Below the pieces are notes generated by a model. The model made no database searches and was not told the origin of the DNA. It saw nothing but the letters and a program-made list of their open reading frames with translations. From Mangrovibacterium lignilyticum (GTDB taxonomy: Bacteria > Bacteroidota > Bacteroidia > Bacteroidales > Prolixibacteraceae), in the NCBI RefSeq assembly GCF_010882175.1, contig NZ_WKLH01000001.1:1510021-1574020 (forward strand): DNA of 64,000 nt. Direction: 5' to 3'. Below are positions 36,430-45,977 of the stretch, in pieces. How positions within the stretch are numbered: the stretch's first letter is position 1; each line of letters begins with the position of its first letter. The position numbers were made by a program, and so were the translations under genes.

Positions 36430-36947
36430 GAGCGATTTTTGGTTTGGTTGCTGCTAACGATCTATTATTTTATCCACCGTTCTAGCGTGCCGTTAAATTA
36501 GCAATAATATTTGATATCGTCAGTTTGATTTTATTGGAGTTGTAAATGATGAGTTTTTGGAATAGGTCAGCAACGTATGTTATCATTCCTATCAGTAACC
36601 TGAAACTTTTGTAAATCTACTGGTCAAAAACTCTATTTAACAACGTAGCAGATTGAATTGTGCAAGCAAATAAACGTACGTTTTTTTGATTCACTATAAC
36701 AGGGGAGGTTTTGTGGGTTTTCGGGCATAAAAAACTTCCACCTATTATTTGGGGGAGTAACGCTCCGCCTCGAATTGGAGAAGTTTGCATTTTACCAACT
36801 AATCAGACGACACCCTCAACCTTCACCCAACTACTCTACTTTAAATAAAATTAGTTTAAATTACATAAAGCTATTCTCGATATGCGGGATATTTTGTAGT
36901 TTTCTTGGTGTAAAAACCACGGTCAAACTATACGTCTTAGCCCCAAT
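36430..36947. other. Divergent intergenic region
   Basis: About 520 bp between the nuclease gene (minus) and the WYL gene (plus). A frame at 36775-37032 overlaps the WYL start out of frame and is rejected. No terminator or clear operator seen; the promoters of both flanking genes must lie here. Confidence 0.5.
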
Positions 36948-37850
36948 ATGTCCAAACACGGAACTATCCGAAGATATACACTCGAAATCGAAAAAATTCG
37001 ACAGTCTCTCTATCCTTCTTTTATTGAAATAAAAGAATACTTGAGTCAACATGGCTTTGAGATTGGAGACAGAACCCTACAACGAGATATTGAACAAATT
37101 CGTTTTGAATTCGGAATCGAGATAAAATACGGCAGGGATAGGAACGGATACTATATTGACTATGAAAACAGTTTAAATACAGAGTCATTCTTCAGATTCC
37201 TGGAAATTGTTAATACTGCAGAGCTATTAACAGAAAGCCTATTACAAAGCAAGGATACCTTAAAATACATCTCCTTTGATACAGGAGGCGGATTAAAAGG
37301 GATTGAGAATCTGAAACCTCTTTTGAAAGCGATAAAGGAACAGCGGAAAATCTCGTTTAGTCACCTCAACTTTCACACGAAAAAGACGAGAAAATACACA
37401 CTGAAACCATACTTACTGAAGGAATACCTGAATAGATGGTATGTAGTAGGAATAATCGGAGGTTTTACAGATTTCAGAACTTTCGGGATTGACAGAATTG
37501 AAAATTTGGATGTCAAGGCTGAAACCTTCGTTCTCGATGAGAAATTAAATCCAGCAGAAGCATTTAATCAAACAATCGGATTAGTCTATTCGGAAAACTC
37601 CGTTCAGAATGTTGTATTATCATTTACTCCAACCCAAGGGAAATACATTAAGACTTTACCTCTTCATTCGTCTCAAAAACTACTAGTCGACAACGATAAT
37701 GAATGTAGGATTAGCATCGATGTGATTCCCAATTATGAACTAACCCAACAAATTTTGAAATACGGAGACACCATAAGAGTGTTGACGCCAGATTGGCTTG
37801 CAAACGAAATAAAGCAAAATTTAAAACGAACAATTCAGAAATATGGCTAG
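36948..37850 (+). CDS. WYL-domain transcriptional regulator
   Basis: 300 aa. Residues 1-62 are a winged HTH (FIEIKEYLSQHGFEIGDRTLQRDIEQIRFEFG). The WYL core is at about 127-190 (AIKEQRKISFSHLNF, then YLLKEYLNRWYVVGIIGGFTDFRTFGIDRIENL, a WYV version). The WCX extension follows (VQNVVLSFTPTQGKYIKTLPLHSSQKLL). WYL regulators such as BrxR control many defence operons and sense nucleic-acid or nucleotide ligands. It lies 54 bp upstream of the DUF262 gene on the same strand and probably represses that operon. It could also act on BREX, which lacks its own WYL gene. Confidence 0.88.
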   Translation: MSKHGTIRRYTLEIEKIRQSLYPSFIEIKEYLSQHGFEIGDRTLQRDIEQIRFEFGIEIKYGRDRNGYYIDYENSLNTESFFRFLEIVNTAELLTESLLQSKDTLKYISFDTGGGLKGIENLKPLLKAIKEQRKISFSHLNFHTKKTRKYTLKPYLLKEYLNRWYVVGIIGGFTDFRTFGIDRIENLDVKAETFVLDEKLNPAEAFNQTIGLVYSENSVQNVVLSFTPTQGKYIKTLPLHSSQKLLVDNDNECRISIDVIPNYELTQQILKYGDTIRVLTPDWLANEIKQNLKRTIQKYG

Positions 37851-37904
37851 TACGACAAAATTTGACGTAGTCGTAGGCTTTATTTACTTGAAAAATCAAA
37901 CAAA

Positions 37905-39572
37905 ATGAGTGAGAATATTCTAACAATCAAACAATACTTTCAGAAGGGAAGTTTTGTAATTCCTAATTATCAACGTGGTTATAAATGGGGAGTACCTAAT
38001 TCAAAAAAAGGCTGTGCTGTTAGTGTACTGATGGATAATCTTATCAGTTCCTATTCCGCAGGATTAGATGAATACTACATCCAGGGTGTCACCGTCAGCG
38101 AAGACGGTGATTCAATAACACTTATTGACGGCCAACAACGTACCACCACTTTTTATTTACTGCTAAAGTATCTTGGCCTGGCTAACTTGCCCAAGATGAA
38201 TTATACTATTCGGAAAGAATCAGATTATGTACTTTCTAAGTGTTCAATTGAAAAAGGAGAGCTTCTGTTTGATCCAGAACCAAATAAAACGGAAAGTGAT
38301 TACAACTTGCAAGATATCCATTACTTCAGGAAAGCTGTGGAAACGATTCATTCAAAAACACAAACTACAGATAAAAATCTCTTTCTAGATTGGGTTCAGC
38401 ACAGGGTCAAACTCTTCTACATTAAAATAGACAAAAGAGAAGCAACAAAAATCTTTTCAATGATGAATGGCCAAAAAGCACAAATGAAGGACGATGAGCT
38501 GGTAAAGGCCGCTCTGCTGAGTAAAGCCTCTCGACCTCAGGCTGTATCTGATCAAGGTAAAGCTCAAACTTTCAAGGCTGACTTGGATGAGTTATTGCAA
38601 ACGATTAGGAAAAAGGTGGGTGAAGAATGGGAAATTAATACTCTCCGAAGTCAATACGCCAGAGAGTGGGATAAATGGTTGTACTGGTGGAACAGGAAAG
38701 ATGTTAAAGATTTCTTCGGAAGTGGTAGCAGTCCAATGGGCTTGTTGCTTGAATACTACTTTGAACTGCATAAGGAAGACGATTCAACGAAGAACTACAA
38801 CTTCACAAATTTTAATGAGGCATTTTTCAGCGATACTACCAAAGCAAAACAACACTTTAAGGGGGTACGAGATTTACAAAAGACATTTGAGGATTTATTT
38901 AACTCATATGAATCATTCAACTATTTAGGACTGATTATTAAAGGAGGAGGAAATAAGAAAGATGCATTATTATACTTACTGGAGAATCGGACAGCTACAA
39001 ATATTCACCTTAAGGAATATGCCAAGTGGACTTTAGTTGGAGCCACCCACCGACAAATAACGAGGTCCTCAGAATTGGGAGATGAAGAAGAAACCAAAGA
39101 AAGTAAAGCTCAAGTGACTTTAACAAACTTATCGGCCAAACAAGTGTACGGAAAACATGATTCTGACGCATTAAAGCAATTGCTAAGACGTAATGTGGAA
39201 TTAGACAACAACCTAAAAAGGAAATTTGATTTCAGCATTTACGGAGAGAAGTCTTTGGAACACATATACCCGAAGTCGTGGGAAAACGAAGAGCAAAGTA
39301 AGCTTAATTTCATAGGAGACCTGGATAAAAAACTTTCCGTTCATTCCATCGGTAATTTGGTATTAATTAAGAAGAATGAAAACTCCCAGTTTGGAGCAAA
39401 ATCTTTCGATGAAAAGAAGAAACTGTATTATGATTTAAACAATGTAAAATGGAGTTTAAAGCTTTTACACTCGGTGTCAGTTTTCTCCAAGAACAAATGG
39501 GACGAAAATGATATCGAGGAAAACCAAACGGAGTTTTTAAAAGAGATAAAAGACTACTATAAAATCCAATAA
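37905..39572 (+). CDS. GmrSD-like DUF262 + DUF1524 (HNH) protein
   Basis: 555 aa. DUF262 (ParB/Srx-like fold, NTP-dependent) is at the N-terminus, with PNYQRGYKW at 20-28 and DGQQRTTT at 75-82. DUF1524, the HNH nuclease domain, is at the C-terminus: SLEHIYPKSW (H453), then HSIGNLVLIKKNENSQFGAKSFDEKKKLYY. This is the domain order of GmrSD-type IV restriction enzymes, which cut phage DNA carrying modified bases. It is the first effector of the operon, 54 bp after the WYL gene and 16 bp before the second DUF262 gene. Confidence 0.9.
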   Translation: MSENILTIKQYFQKGSFVIPNYQRGYKWGVPNSKKGCAVSVLMDNLISSYSAGLDEYYIQGVTVSEDGDSITLIDGQQRTTTFYLLLKYLGLANLPKMNYTIRKESDYVLSKCSIEKGELLFDPEPNKTESDYNLQDIHYFRKAVETIHSKTQTTDKNLFLDWVQHRVKLFYIKIDKREATKIFSMMNGQKAQMKDDELVKAALLSKASRPQAVSDQGKAQTFKADLDELLQTIRKKVGEEWEINTLRSQYAREWDKWLYWWNRKDVKDFFGSGSSPMGLLLEYYFELHKEDDSTKNYNFTNFNEAFFSDTTKAKQHFKGVRDLQKTFEDLFNSYESFNYLGLIIKGGGNKKDALLYLLENRTATNIHLKEYAKWTLVGATHRQITRSSELGDEEETKESKAQVTLTNLSAKQVYGKHDSDALKQLLRRNVELDNNLKRKFDFSIYGEKSLEHIYPKSWENEEQSKLNFIGDLDKKLSVHSIGNLVLIKKNENSQFGAKSFDEKKKLYYDLNNVKWSLKLLHSVSVFSKNKWDENDIEENQTEFLKEIKDYYKIQ

Positions 39573-39588
39573 TTCGGAGGAAATAACG

Positions 39589-41883
39589 ATGAAAGCTAAA
39601 TTAGAAAGCGGAAAACAATATAGTTTGACAGACCTTTTTGGTGGTGAACGTAGAGTAATCATTCCCGATTTGCAGCGAGATTACTGTTGGGGTGACCAAA
39701 ATCACGGGGCAAACAAAACAGAACTGGTGTCAGGTTTTCTATCAAACTTGATTGATCTATTTAAGAGCGATCGTAATAGGGACCATCAACTGGGGATGAT
39801 ATATGCTTATGAAAATCCAGTAGACCATATTCATCTCTGTGATGGACAACAACGCATCACCACATTATATCTCTTTCTGGGGATGTTGTATCGATACGTA
39901 GACAACGAAGAAGGCAAAAGCATACAGAACTTTCTGATGTCTGATTTTGAGAGAACAGACGATAGAGAGCCGCACTTACAGTATGCTATCAGAGAAAGCA
40001 CCCTTTATTTCTTAAGTGACTTAGTCTATGAGTTCTTTTTTAATTCTGAGTTAATTGAAGTTGAAGCTATAAAAAATGCAAAGTGGTACTTTGCAGATTA
40101 CAACCAGGACCCGACTATTCAGAGTATGCTCAACGCTTTAGCTCTGATGGAGGATATTATAAGAAACATTACGAACCATCGGGACTTGGCGAATTTCCTT
40201 CTTGAAAGAATCAAATTCTTTTATTTCGATATGGTCAATCGTCAGCATGGCGAAGAAATGTTCGTAGTAATAAACACGACAGGAGAGCCTTTGACACCAA
40301 CCGAGAATTTAAAACCCATACTTGTAAATGCAGTCGAAGAAGAAAATCAACAAAAGGAAGCGAGCGATATTTGGGAAAAATGGGAGAAATGGTTCTGGTT
40401 AAATCGGCTTGATGGAGAACATGAAGCTGACGCAGGATTAAATCAATTTTTGATTTGGTATTGGCAAATTAAGTTAAGACAAGAAAGCGACTGGTCACAA
40501 GGGAAAAAGGAAAATCTAAAACCTCAAAAGCTATTCAAAGAAAGACCTGTCAGAAAAAATGAAGACGAAAATTCCGAATTCTCTGTCATAAGTGAATCTG
40601 ACTGGGAAAAAGCGAGATCAATAAAAGAAGTTGACAAATATTTTGAACAGTACACTATCTTGAATAGCTATATTAAGGTTGAAAATTTCCGTAAGGTCCT
40701 AAATTTTGAAAGAACTAAACCAAACTCGTTGAGAAATTTTAGTTCGAACCAAGCTCAAGACATTATCGTTCCAATGTTCGAATTTATGGTTCGATTTCCT
40801 GAAGAGGATCAAGATCACTGGTATTTCTTTCGTAGGCTACGAAAAAATTACTACGATGGCAACGAATGGGAAGATAGAAATCAAAACTATGTAGATTGGA
40901 GACATATTCTTGAAATTATAGGGAAAAGTGAAGATTCTGATTCAGTTCTTAAATACGAGAAAGGCACAGAGGATCTTAAGAAAATACCCAACGTGAGGAG
41001 TAATATTTCTAGGTGGTACAACCACGAAGCCAAAAGGAAAGAACGGTTAATTGAATCAGGGCATCGAGTAAAAGTTGAAGCATGGGAGGATCACCAGGAT
41101 TTCATGGGAGATTTGTCTTTACTATTTGAAGTCGACGACGTTGCCGACAGGTCTGATATTGATGAAATACTGCGTTTGGAAGACTATTACAGAAATTACA
41201 CCAATACTATCGATCTATTAAGAAACCAGTATAATGGAGAAGATATTAGTAAGCGAAAACTTTCAAATTTGTTTCGGTTATTCAGACTATTCTCAGGCTG
41301 TAGTAAGGTCGGACACATTTCAAGAGTTTCCTGGGAGATAGAAGGTGTTCTTTTTTCTAAAATTAAGAATAGGGAACATTTCAATAATGCGAAATTTAAA
41401 GAGCTATGTTCTTCCCGAAATCTCGAAAAATACAGTGAAACCTATATCATTGAAAAACTGAATGAATGGAACCTTTTAAGCTTAGATGAGAATAACTATT
41501 CCGTTGAGAGATATATTAAGGCATGGCTTACGTTAAAAGTGTTTAGGGCTGTCAAAGAAAATGAAGTATTGGCATACTACGATGGTAATGATACAGGTGT
41601 TGCCGCCTACATAGATATGAAACGGAATCTACTTATCAAAGAAACTTCCTTTAGCCTGCAAAACTCAATGTGTGGTTTTGCAGTTAAGAACGGTAGAGGA
41701 GGTGAAAGCTACGTACGTTATACTGACGATATCCATTGGCAGAAAAACAGCATAATAGACACTCCATTCTGCGGAATTGAGCGTAAAGACGATTTAAGAA
41801 CAATCTCCAGTTTGGAGGAAAATAGGAAAGAAATAGACCAAATAATCGATTATATATACAGTTATGAACTTTGTTGCAATTGA
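39589..41883 (+). CDS. Second DUF262 protein
   Basis: 764 aa. The DUF262 signatures are PDLQRDYCW (26-34) and LCDGQQRITTLYLFLGMLYRY (83-103), with NTTGEPLTPTENLKPI further on (the NxxGxxLT motif). I see no DUF1524-type H-I-x-P motif in the C-terminal half, so it may lack the nuclease and act as the NTPase or sensor partner of the upstream gene. A GGAGG is present 8 bp before the ATG, an unusually strong ribosome site for this genome. Its last 20 bp overlap the exonuclease gene. Confidence 0.85.
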   Translation: MKAKLESGKQYSLTDLFGGERRVIIPDLQRDYCWGDQNHGANKTELVSGFLSNLIDLFKSDRNRDHQLGMIYAYENPVDHIHLCDGQQRITTLYLFLGMLYRYVDNEEGKSIQNFLMSDFERTDDREPHLQYAIRESTLYFLSDLVYEFFFNSELIEVEAIKNAKWYFADYNQDPTIQSMLNALALMEDIIRNITNHRDLANFLLERIKFFYFDMVNRQHGEEMFVVINTTGEPLTPTENLKPILVNAVEEENQQKEASDIWEKWEKWFWLNRLDGEHEADAGLNQFLIWYWQIKLRQESDWSQGKKENLKPQKLFKERPVRKNEDENSEFSVISESDWEKARSIKEVDKYFEQYTILNSYIKVENFRKVLNFERTKPNSLRNFSSNQAQDIIVPMFEFMVRFPEEDQDHWYFFRRLRKNYYDGNEWEDRNQNYVDWRHILEIIGKSEDSDSVLKYEKGTEDLKKIPNVRSNISRWYNHEAKRKERLIESGHRVKVEAWEDHQDFMGDLSLLFEVDDVADRSDIDEILRLEDYYRNYTNTIDLLRNQYNGEDISKRKLSNLFRLFRLFSGCSKVGHISRVSWEIEGVLFSKIKNREHFNNAKFKELCSSRNLEKYSETYIIEKLNEWNLLSLDENNYSVERYIKAWLTLKVFRAVKENEVLAYYDGNDTGVAAYIDMKRNLLIKETSFSLQNSMCGFAVKNGRGGESYVRYTDDIHWQKNSIIDTPFCGIERKDDLRTISSLEENRKEIDQIIDYIYSYELCCN

Positions 41884-42349
41884 CTTTGAAACTGCCAAGG
41901 ACCACCATGTTTGTGCTGTTGGTATTGTTACTGTCGAAAACGGAATGATTACAGATGAATATTATTCCCTGATTCAGCCTCCAGAAAACAAGTATAATTG
42001 GCACAATATCCAAGTGCATGGTATTACCGAGAAGGATACACGTTATGCGCCTACTTTTGTTCAGGTGTATCCTGAAATCAAGCAGCGTTTATCTGGCAAA
42101 GTTGTAGTAGCACATAATGAGTCTTTTGACCGAAGTGCGTTAATGAAAACGATGGCAGACTTCGGGTTGAGTTATGCTGAACTAGATATTGCGAGTCGCT
42201 GGGAATGCACGATGAAACTCTGTAAAGCAAGCAACAAGTACCCTTCGGGTAAGCTAAACGAATGTTGTGCTGTTCATGGAATCAAGTTGAATCACCATGA
42301 AGCCCTTTCCGATGCCAGAGCTTGTGCCGAGCTTTTTTTGAGAAGGTAG
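41864..42349 (+). CDS. DEDDh 3'-5' exonuclease (DnaQ-like)
   Basis: 161 aa, a single RNase T/DnaQ domain: D7 and E9 in AIDFETA (Exo I), D89 in AHNESFDRS (Exo II), H145 and D150 in HHEALSDARA (Exo III). All five catalytic residues are present. The start overlaps the DUF262 gene by 20 bp, which implies coupled translation and a shared function. Stand-alone DEDDh exonucleases with this sequence also occur as general repair proteins; the tight overlap argues for a role in this defence operon. Confidence 0.88.
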   Translation: MNFVAIDFETAKDHHVCAVGIVTVENGMITDEYYSLIQPPENKYNWHNIQVHGITEKDTRYAPTFVQVYPEIKQRLSGKVVVAHNESFDRSALMKTMADFGLSYAELDIASRWECTMKLCKASNKYPSGKLNECCAVHGIKLNHHEALSDARACAELFLRR

Positions 42350-42385
42350 CAGACTACGACATACTTTGGCGATGTGTGAAAATAC

Positions 42386-42429
42386 ATTTGCTCCCATAAT
42401 CAGAAATCATTTTCATTATGGGAGCAAAT
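42386..42429. promoter_or_regulatory. 15-bp perfect hairpin covering the start codon of the AAA-M41 gene
   Basis: Arms 42386-42400 and 42415-42429 (ATTTGCTCCCATAAT and its complement) with a 14-nt loop. The ATG at 42418-42420 is inside the right arm. As RNA this would hide the start codon and any ribosome site; as DNA it is a long operator-like palindrome. It is not followed by a U-run, so it is not a terminator. Confidence 0.8.
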
Positions 42430-44466
42430 AGTAGTATCAAAGAAAGCTTTGTTTCTAAGAAACAAATACTCGAAAACGCCAGACTTACACTGAAGAACGA
42501 ATTCATCGGAATAGATCAGGTAATTGATGAAGTGATTGACAATGTAAGTACATGGTATTTCATGCCAGACCTCCAGGAAAAACCAGTAATCATTAATTTG
42601 TGGGGATTAACAGGCGTTGGAAAGACATCTCTAGTCAAACGACTTGTTGAACTAATCGATTTTGAGGATTCATTCTATCGGTTCGATCTTGGGGAAAAGG
42701 AAGGTAGTTTTTCATTTAGAGATTCTCTTGATGAGTTGTGCGAAAATAGTGATACCTCCCCTGTCATCATTGCTCTGGACGAAATTCAACATAGTCGTAC
42801 AATTTTTGGCCCGCAAAAGCAAGAGGTTGAAAATGATAAGAATCGCCTGATCTGGGAGTTAATCGACTCTGGAAAAATTCAATATATTGAGTGGAAAAGA
42901 GGTCTTTGGGCTTTTGAGACTTTGCTTCACAGGATGCTGCATCTGAGCAAAGCAGGTGTAGAAGTACATAAAGGAGTCGTTGTAAATAACATTGAGTTGT
43001 ATTGCAATGAGATGAAGGTGACATGCGAAGAGGGCAAAGAGGTCTTGTTTTTCCCCGAGAATGAATACAATTTGATTCTAGATTTCGCAGGGCCTCAACT
43101 CGGACTGCATTTAAAGCAAGATGTCAAGAACTTACTTTTGTCCTTCTCAGCTAACGATACAATATTTTTCTTGAACAAAGTACTGAAAATTGGCAAACGC
43201 CCTTCAACTAAAAGCTTTACGCATGCGTTGATTTTTGTTCTCGGAAATCTAGATGAAGCATACACGATGAGTGGTAATTTTAGTGCGGATATTGACGCTG
43301 ATGAATTCAATAAATCTTCAAAGAAGATAACTGTCCCCATAATTAAGAATGCACTTCAGAGTAGATTCCGCAATGAGCAAATTGCGAGGTTGGGCAATAT
43401 ACATATCATCTATCCTGCATTGAGCAAAGTATCCTATCAGAAGATTATTCAAAATGAATTGGAGAAATATGCTCAAATGTTGAGTAAGAAATTTGCACTT
43501 GAGGTTTTATTTGATTTTACAATAAACGAAATCATTTATAGCGAAGGAGTTTATCCAACTCAGGGTGTAAGGCCGATTTATACTTCAATTCACCAAGTTC
43601 TGAAAAGCAAGCTTAGTACATTCTTCGCTGAAATATATTTGAAATCACTGGATGTTGATTGTTTGAAGTTTACTGCAAAAGATAAGAAACTGCATTGTAG
43701 TTATTTGAAAGCTGGAAAAATCGAATCAGCACTAAGTGCAAAGATAACAGCTACACTTGAGGAAGTAAGATGTAGCAGGAAGGACGACATGCAAGCAATT
43801 ACTGCCGTACATGAAAGTGGACATGCCGTGCTTGCAATTGTTCTTATGAATACTCTGCCAGACGTAATCTATTCGGTCACAACAGATGCAAATAACTTAG
43901 GGTTCGTTTATACAAATTTTCCATGGAAGTATATTTCAAAAAAAGAACTTGTACCCAGGGTGGCAATGATGCTTGGTGGACTAGTTGCCGAAGAATTGGT
44001 CTTTGGTGATGAACACCTCACATCTGGAGCAACCAGTGATATTCGGAAAGCAACAGAGTTCCTTTCAAGGATGTACAAATCCAGCGGTTTCGGGAGCCTT
44101 CCGATTTCATACAGCATTCCCGTGAGTGGAGAAAACGAATCCTACCATAAATTTGAAGAAGTAGAGATGGAAATAAGGTTGGCCATAGAAGAAGCAAAGC
44201 AACTTGCCCAAACTGCTTTGCAAAAAGAGAAAAGATTTTTATTGAGCTTGGCTGACTCGTTGAGTGATAATCGCATGTTGAAGCAGGAGGAAATCCGTGC
44301 TATTGCCAATAACACTATGTCTGGCAAAATTGACTTGATCGAAAACGGGGACTATTTGTTTTACAGAAAGCATTTGAAAAAAGAGATTGAAAGATTCAAG
44401 AACTCTATTCCTTCATGCAGCTACCCCGAAAACTCAATTTCACTAAATCAAGACACTAACAACTAA
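42418..44466 (+). CDS. AAA+ ATPase fused to FtsH-like M41 metalloprotease
   Basis: 682 aa, soluble (no membrane segment, unlike FtsH). The N-terminal AAA+ domain is ClpB/ClpA-like: Walker A GLTGVGKT at 63-70, Walker B VIIALDEIQ at about 116-124, and GVYPTQGVRPIYTSIHQVL near 380-400 as in the ClpB C-terminal subdomain. The C-terminal peptidase M41 domain (about 450-650) has HESGH at 465-469 and the third zinc ligand D541 in TSGATSDIRKATEFL. It lies 68 bp after the exonuclease. The domain pairing differs from true FtsH, whose AAA domain is another clade. I infer regulated proteolysis triggered by infection. Confidence 0.85.
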   Translation: MGANSSIKESFVSKKQILENARLTLKNEFIGIDQVIDEVIDNVSTWYFMPDLQEKPVIINLWGLTGVGKTSLVKRLVELIDFEDSFYRFDLGEKEGSFSFRDSLDELCENSDTSPVIIALDEIQHSRTIFGPQKQEVENDKNRLIWELIDSGKIQYIEWKRGLWAFETLLHRMLHLSKAGVEVHKGVVVNNIELYCNEMKVTCEEGKEVLFFPENEYNLILDFAGPQLGLHLKQDVKNLLLSFSANDTIFFLNKVLKIGKRPSTKSFTHALIFVLGNLDEAYTMSGNFSADIDADEFNKSSKKITVPIIKNALQSRFRNEQIARLGNIHIIYPALSKVSYQKIIQNELEKYAQMLSKKFALEVLFDFTINEIIYSEGVYPTQGVRPIYTSIHQVLKSKLSTFFAEIYLKSLDVDCLKFTAKDKKLHCSYLKAGKIESALSAKITATLEEVRCSRKDDMQAITAVHESGHAVLAIVLMNTLPDVIYSVTTDANNLGFVYTNFPWKYISKKELVPRVAMMLGGLVAEELVFGDEHLTSGATSDIRKATEFLSRMYKSSGFGSLPISYSIPVSGENESYHKFEEVEMEIRLAIEEAKQLAQTALQKEKRFLLSLADSLSDNRMLKQEEIRAIANNTMSGKIDLIENGDYLFYRKHLKKEIERFKNSIPSCSYPENSISLNQDTNN

Positions 44467-44671
44467 CCACTAAAATTCTTTATTGGTGATAATCCTTTTT
44501 TCGTTTTGCTATTTTATGTCATGAGGATTTTAATGGTTGTCCGCAAGAGTTTTGAAGGCATTTTTAATCAAGAATAAAAGGGAAGTAAATATTTGTTCTG
44601 TTTCTGGTTGAAAATCTGGCTTTTGCTATTGTTTTAGTGTAATTTTAATGTGTGATTAAAAAGGAACTAAA

Positions 44672-45274
44672 ATGAGAATAAAATACAACAGAGTTTCAAC
44701 CTTGAATCAGACTGGAAATAGATTCACTGCCGACAATGACAAATACGACATGGTAATGTTGGATAAAGTCTCTGGAACCGTAAACTTCAAAGAGCGACCT
44801 AAAGCTAAAGAACTCGTCAAATTAGTCGAAGACGGAAAAGTAAGAGAGTTAGTCGTTGAAGAGCTTAGTCGGTTGGGCCGAAATACAGGTGACGTCATAA
44901 ATAACCTCGAATGGTTTGATGAGAAAGAAGTAAACGTAGTGGTGCGGAATTTAGGTATACAGTCTAGACCAAATGGGAAGAGAAATCCAATTTGGAAGCT
45001 TATTGGCGCCACGATGTCCTCCCTCTACGAGCTTGAACTTGAAAATATTAAGGAGAGGACGATGGTCGGAAGAGCTGTTTTTGTCCAGAACGGAGGCAAA
45101 CTAGGCAGGCCCGAAGGAACCCTTGAATCAAAGAAGAAGTTCATTGAAAAACCCAAGAATCAAGAGATACTTAAATACCTTAAAAGAGGTCTAAGATATA
45201 GTGAGATAGAGAAATTGTTAGGATGCTCACCAAAAACGATTAAAAAGGTAAGGGATTTCGCTGATGTTGATTGA
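44672..45274 (+). CDS. Serine recombinase (resolvase family)
   Basis: 200 aa. Resolvase N-terminal domain: YNRVSTLNQT (catalytic Ser9), VVEELSRLGRN (about 61-71), and ELELENIKERTMVGR (about 114-128). A short C-terminal HTH follows (GRPEGTLESKKKF, YSEIEKLLGCSPKTIKKV). The size fits small resolvase/invertase enzymes. It could resolve multimers or invert DNA in the island. It stands 205 bp after the AAA-M41 gene; the gap holds nothing recognisable. Confidence 0.88.
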   Translation: MRIKYNRVSTLNQTGNRFTADNDKYDMVMLDKVSGTVNFKERPKAKELVKLVEDGKVRELVVEELSRLGRNTGDVINNLEWFDEKEVNVVVRNLGIQSRPNGKRNPIWKLIGATMSSLYELELENIKERTMVGRAVFVQNGGKLGRPEGTLESKKKFIEKPKNQEILKYLKRGLRYSEIEKLLGCSPKTIKKVRDFADVD

Positions 45275-45448
45275 TTTTCCAGATTTACAGTAAAATTGCT
45301 TCCATTTAGAACGGAAGTCAATATCCAGCACAGTTACAATTGAATTCTGATTTAGAATAATTACACACAAGCATCAGGATCACTGTGTTTTACTCACTGC
45401 TAGGCAGTTATGAAAGTATAAATTATATATCTGTACAACCCGACAAAA

Positions 45449-45467
45449 AATGTACTAATGGTACATT
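45449..45467. promoter_or_regulatory. Inverted repeat upstream of 45484 gene
   Basis: AATGTAC (45449-45455) / GTACATT (45461-45467) with a 5-nt spacer, ending 16 bp before the start codon. Candidate operator; it differs from the ATGTAATATTACAT family. Confidence 0.35.
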
Positions 45468-45483
45468 ATAAAACGCTTAAAAG

Positions 45484-45951
45484 ATGGATAATCAACAATA
45501 CAAACGCATTAGAGCAAAGAGACTAAAGTTTCCTGAAAACCTTAAATTCCTTGCTGTTGATAACGGTTTGCTAGAGTGTAACAAAAAGTTGGTACAGGTT
45601 GTATCTTCATTGTCTGTTGGACCACAGGATAATCCACCTACCGACCTGTTCATTGACGGCATTGGCAGATTTGAATTCACCCTATCCAATGTAGATGTAA
45701 TTATCTTTAGCTTTGCTAACGCTAAAACTAATCAAACTGATTGTGCCGTAATACAGAAAGAAGAGCTACTATCCCGCTTATCAACTGACAATTATTTAGA
45801 CGGAAAAATAGTCTTGAGACTAATCTTGACCGAACGAGGGCTGCATGAAACTTTTAATATCGGTGGTGAAGGGATGTTTATGGGACTTTGGTTGAATAAA
45901 CTAAGGGACTACACCAAATTCTACAGTAACTGGTCTGTCTTCAATTACTAA
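45484..45951 (+). CDS. Hypothetical protein
   Basis: 155 aa, no family recognised. Central region FIDGIGRFEFTLSNVDVIIFSFANAKTNQTDCAVIQKEELLSRL, with a C-terminal MGLWLNKLRDYTKFYSNWSVFNY. It looks like a folded alpha/beta cytoplasmic protein. The next gene starts 26 bp after the stop, so they are probably co-transcribed. Confidence 0.55.
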   Translation: MDNQQYKRIRAKRLKFPENLKFLAVDNGLLECNKKLVQVVSSLSVGPQDNPPTDLFIDGIGRFEFTLSNVDVIIFSFANAKTNQTDCAVIQKEELLSRLSTDNYLDGKIVLRLILTERGLHETFNIGGEGMFMGLWLNKLRDYTKFYSNWSVFNY

Positions 45952-45977
45952 ATTTGCTTGCTTTACAAACGTAGTAC

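Noticed and set aside
36775-37032. 85-aa frame overlapping the start of the WYL gene
   Set aside because: Out of frame with the well-supported WYL regulator and without family features.
34810-42349. Region considered as a type I or type II restriction-modification system
   Set aside because: No methyltransferase or specificity subunit; the only methyltransferase in the window is PglX.
42418-44466. AAA-M41 gene considered as a housekeeping FtsH
   Set aside because: No membrane segments, a ClpB-like rather than FtsH-like AAA region, and location in a defence operon inside a mobile island.
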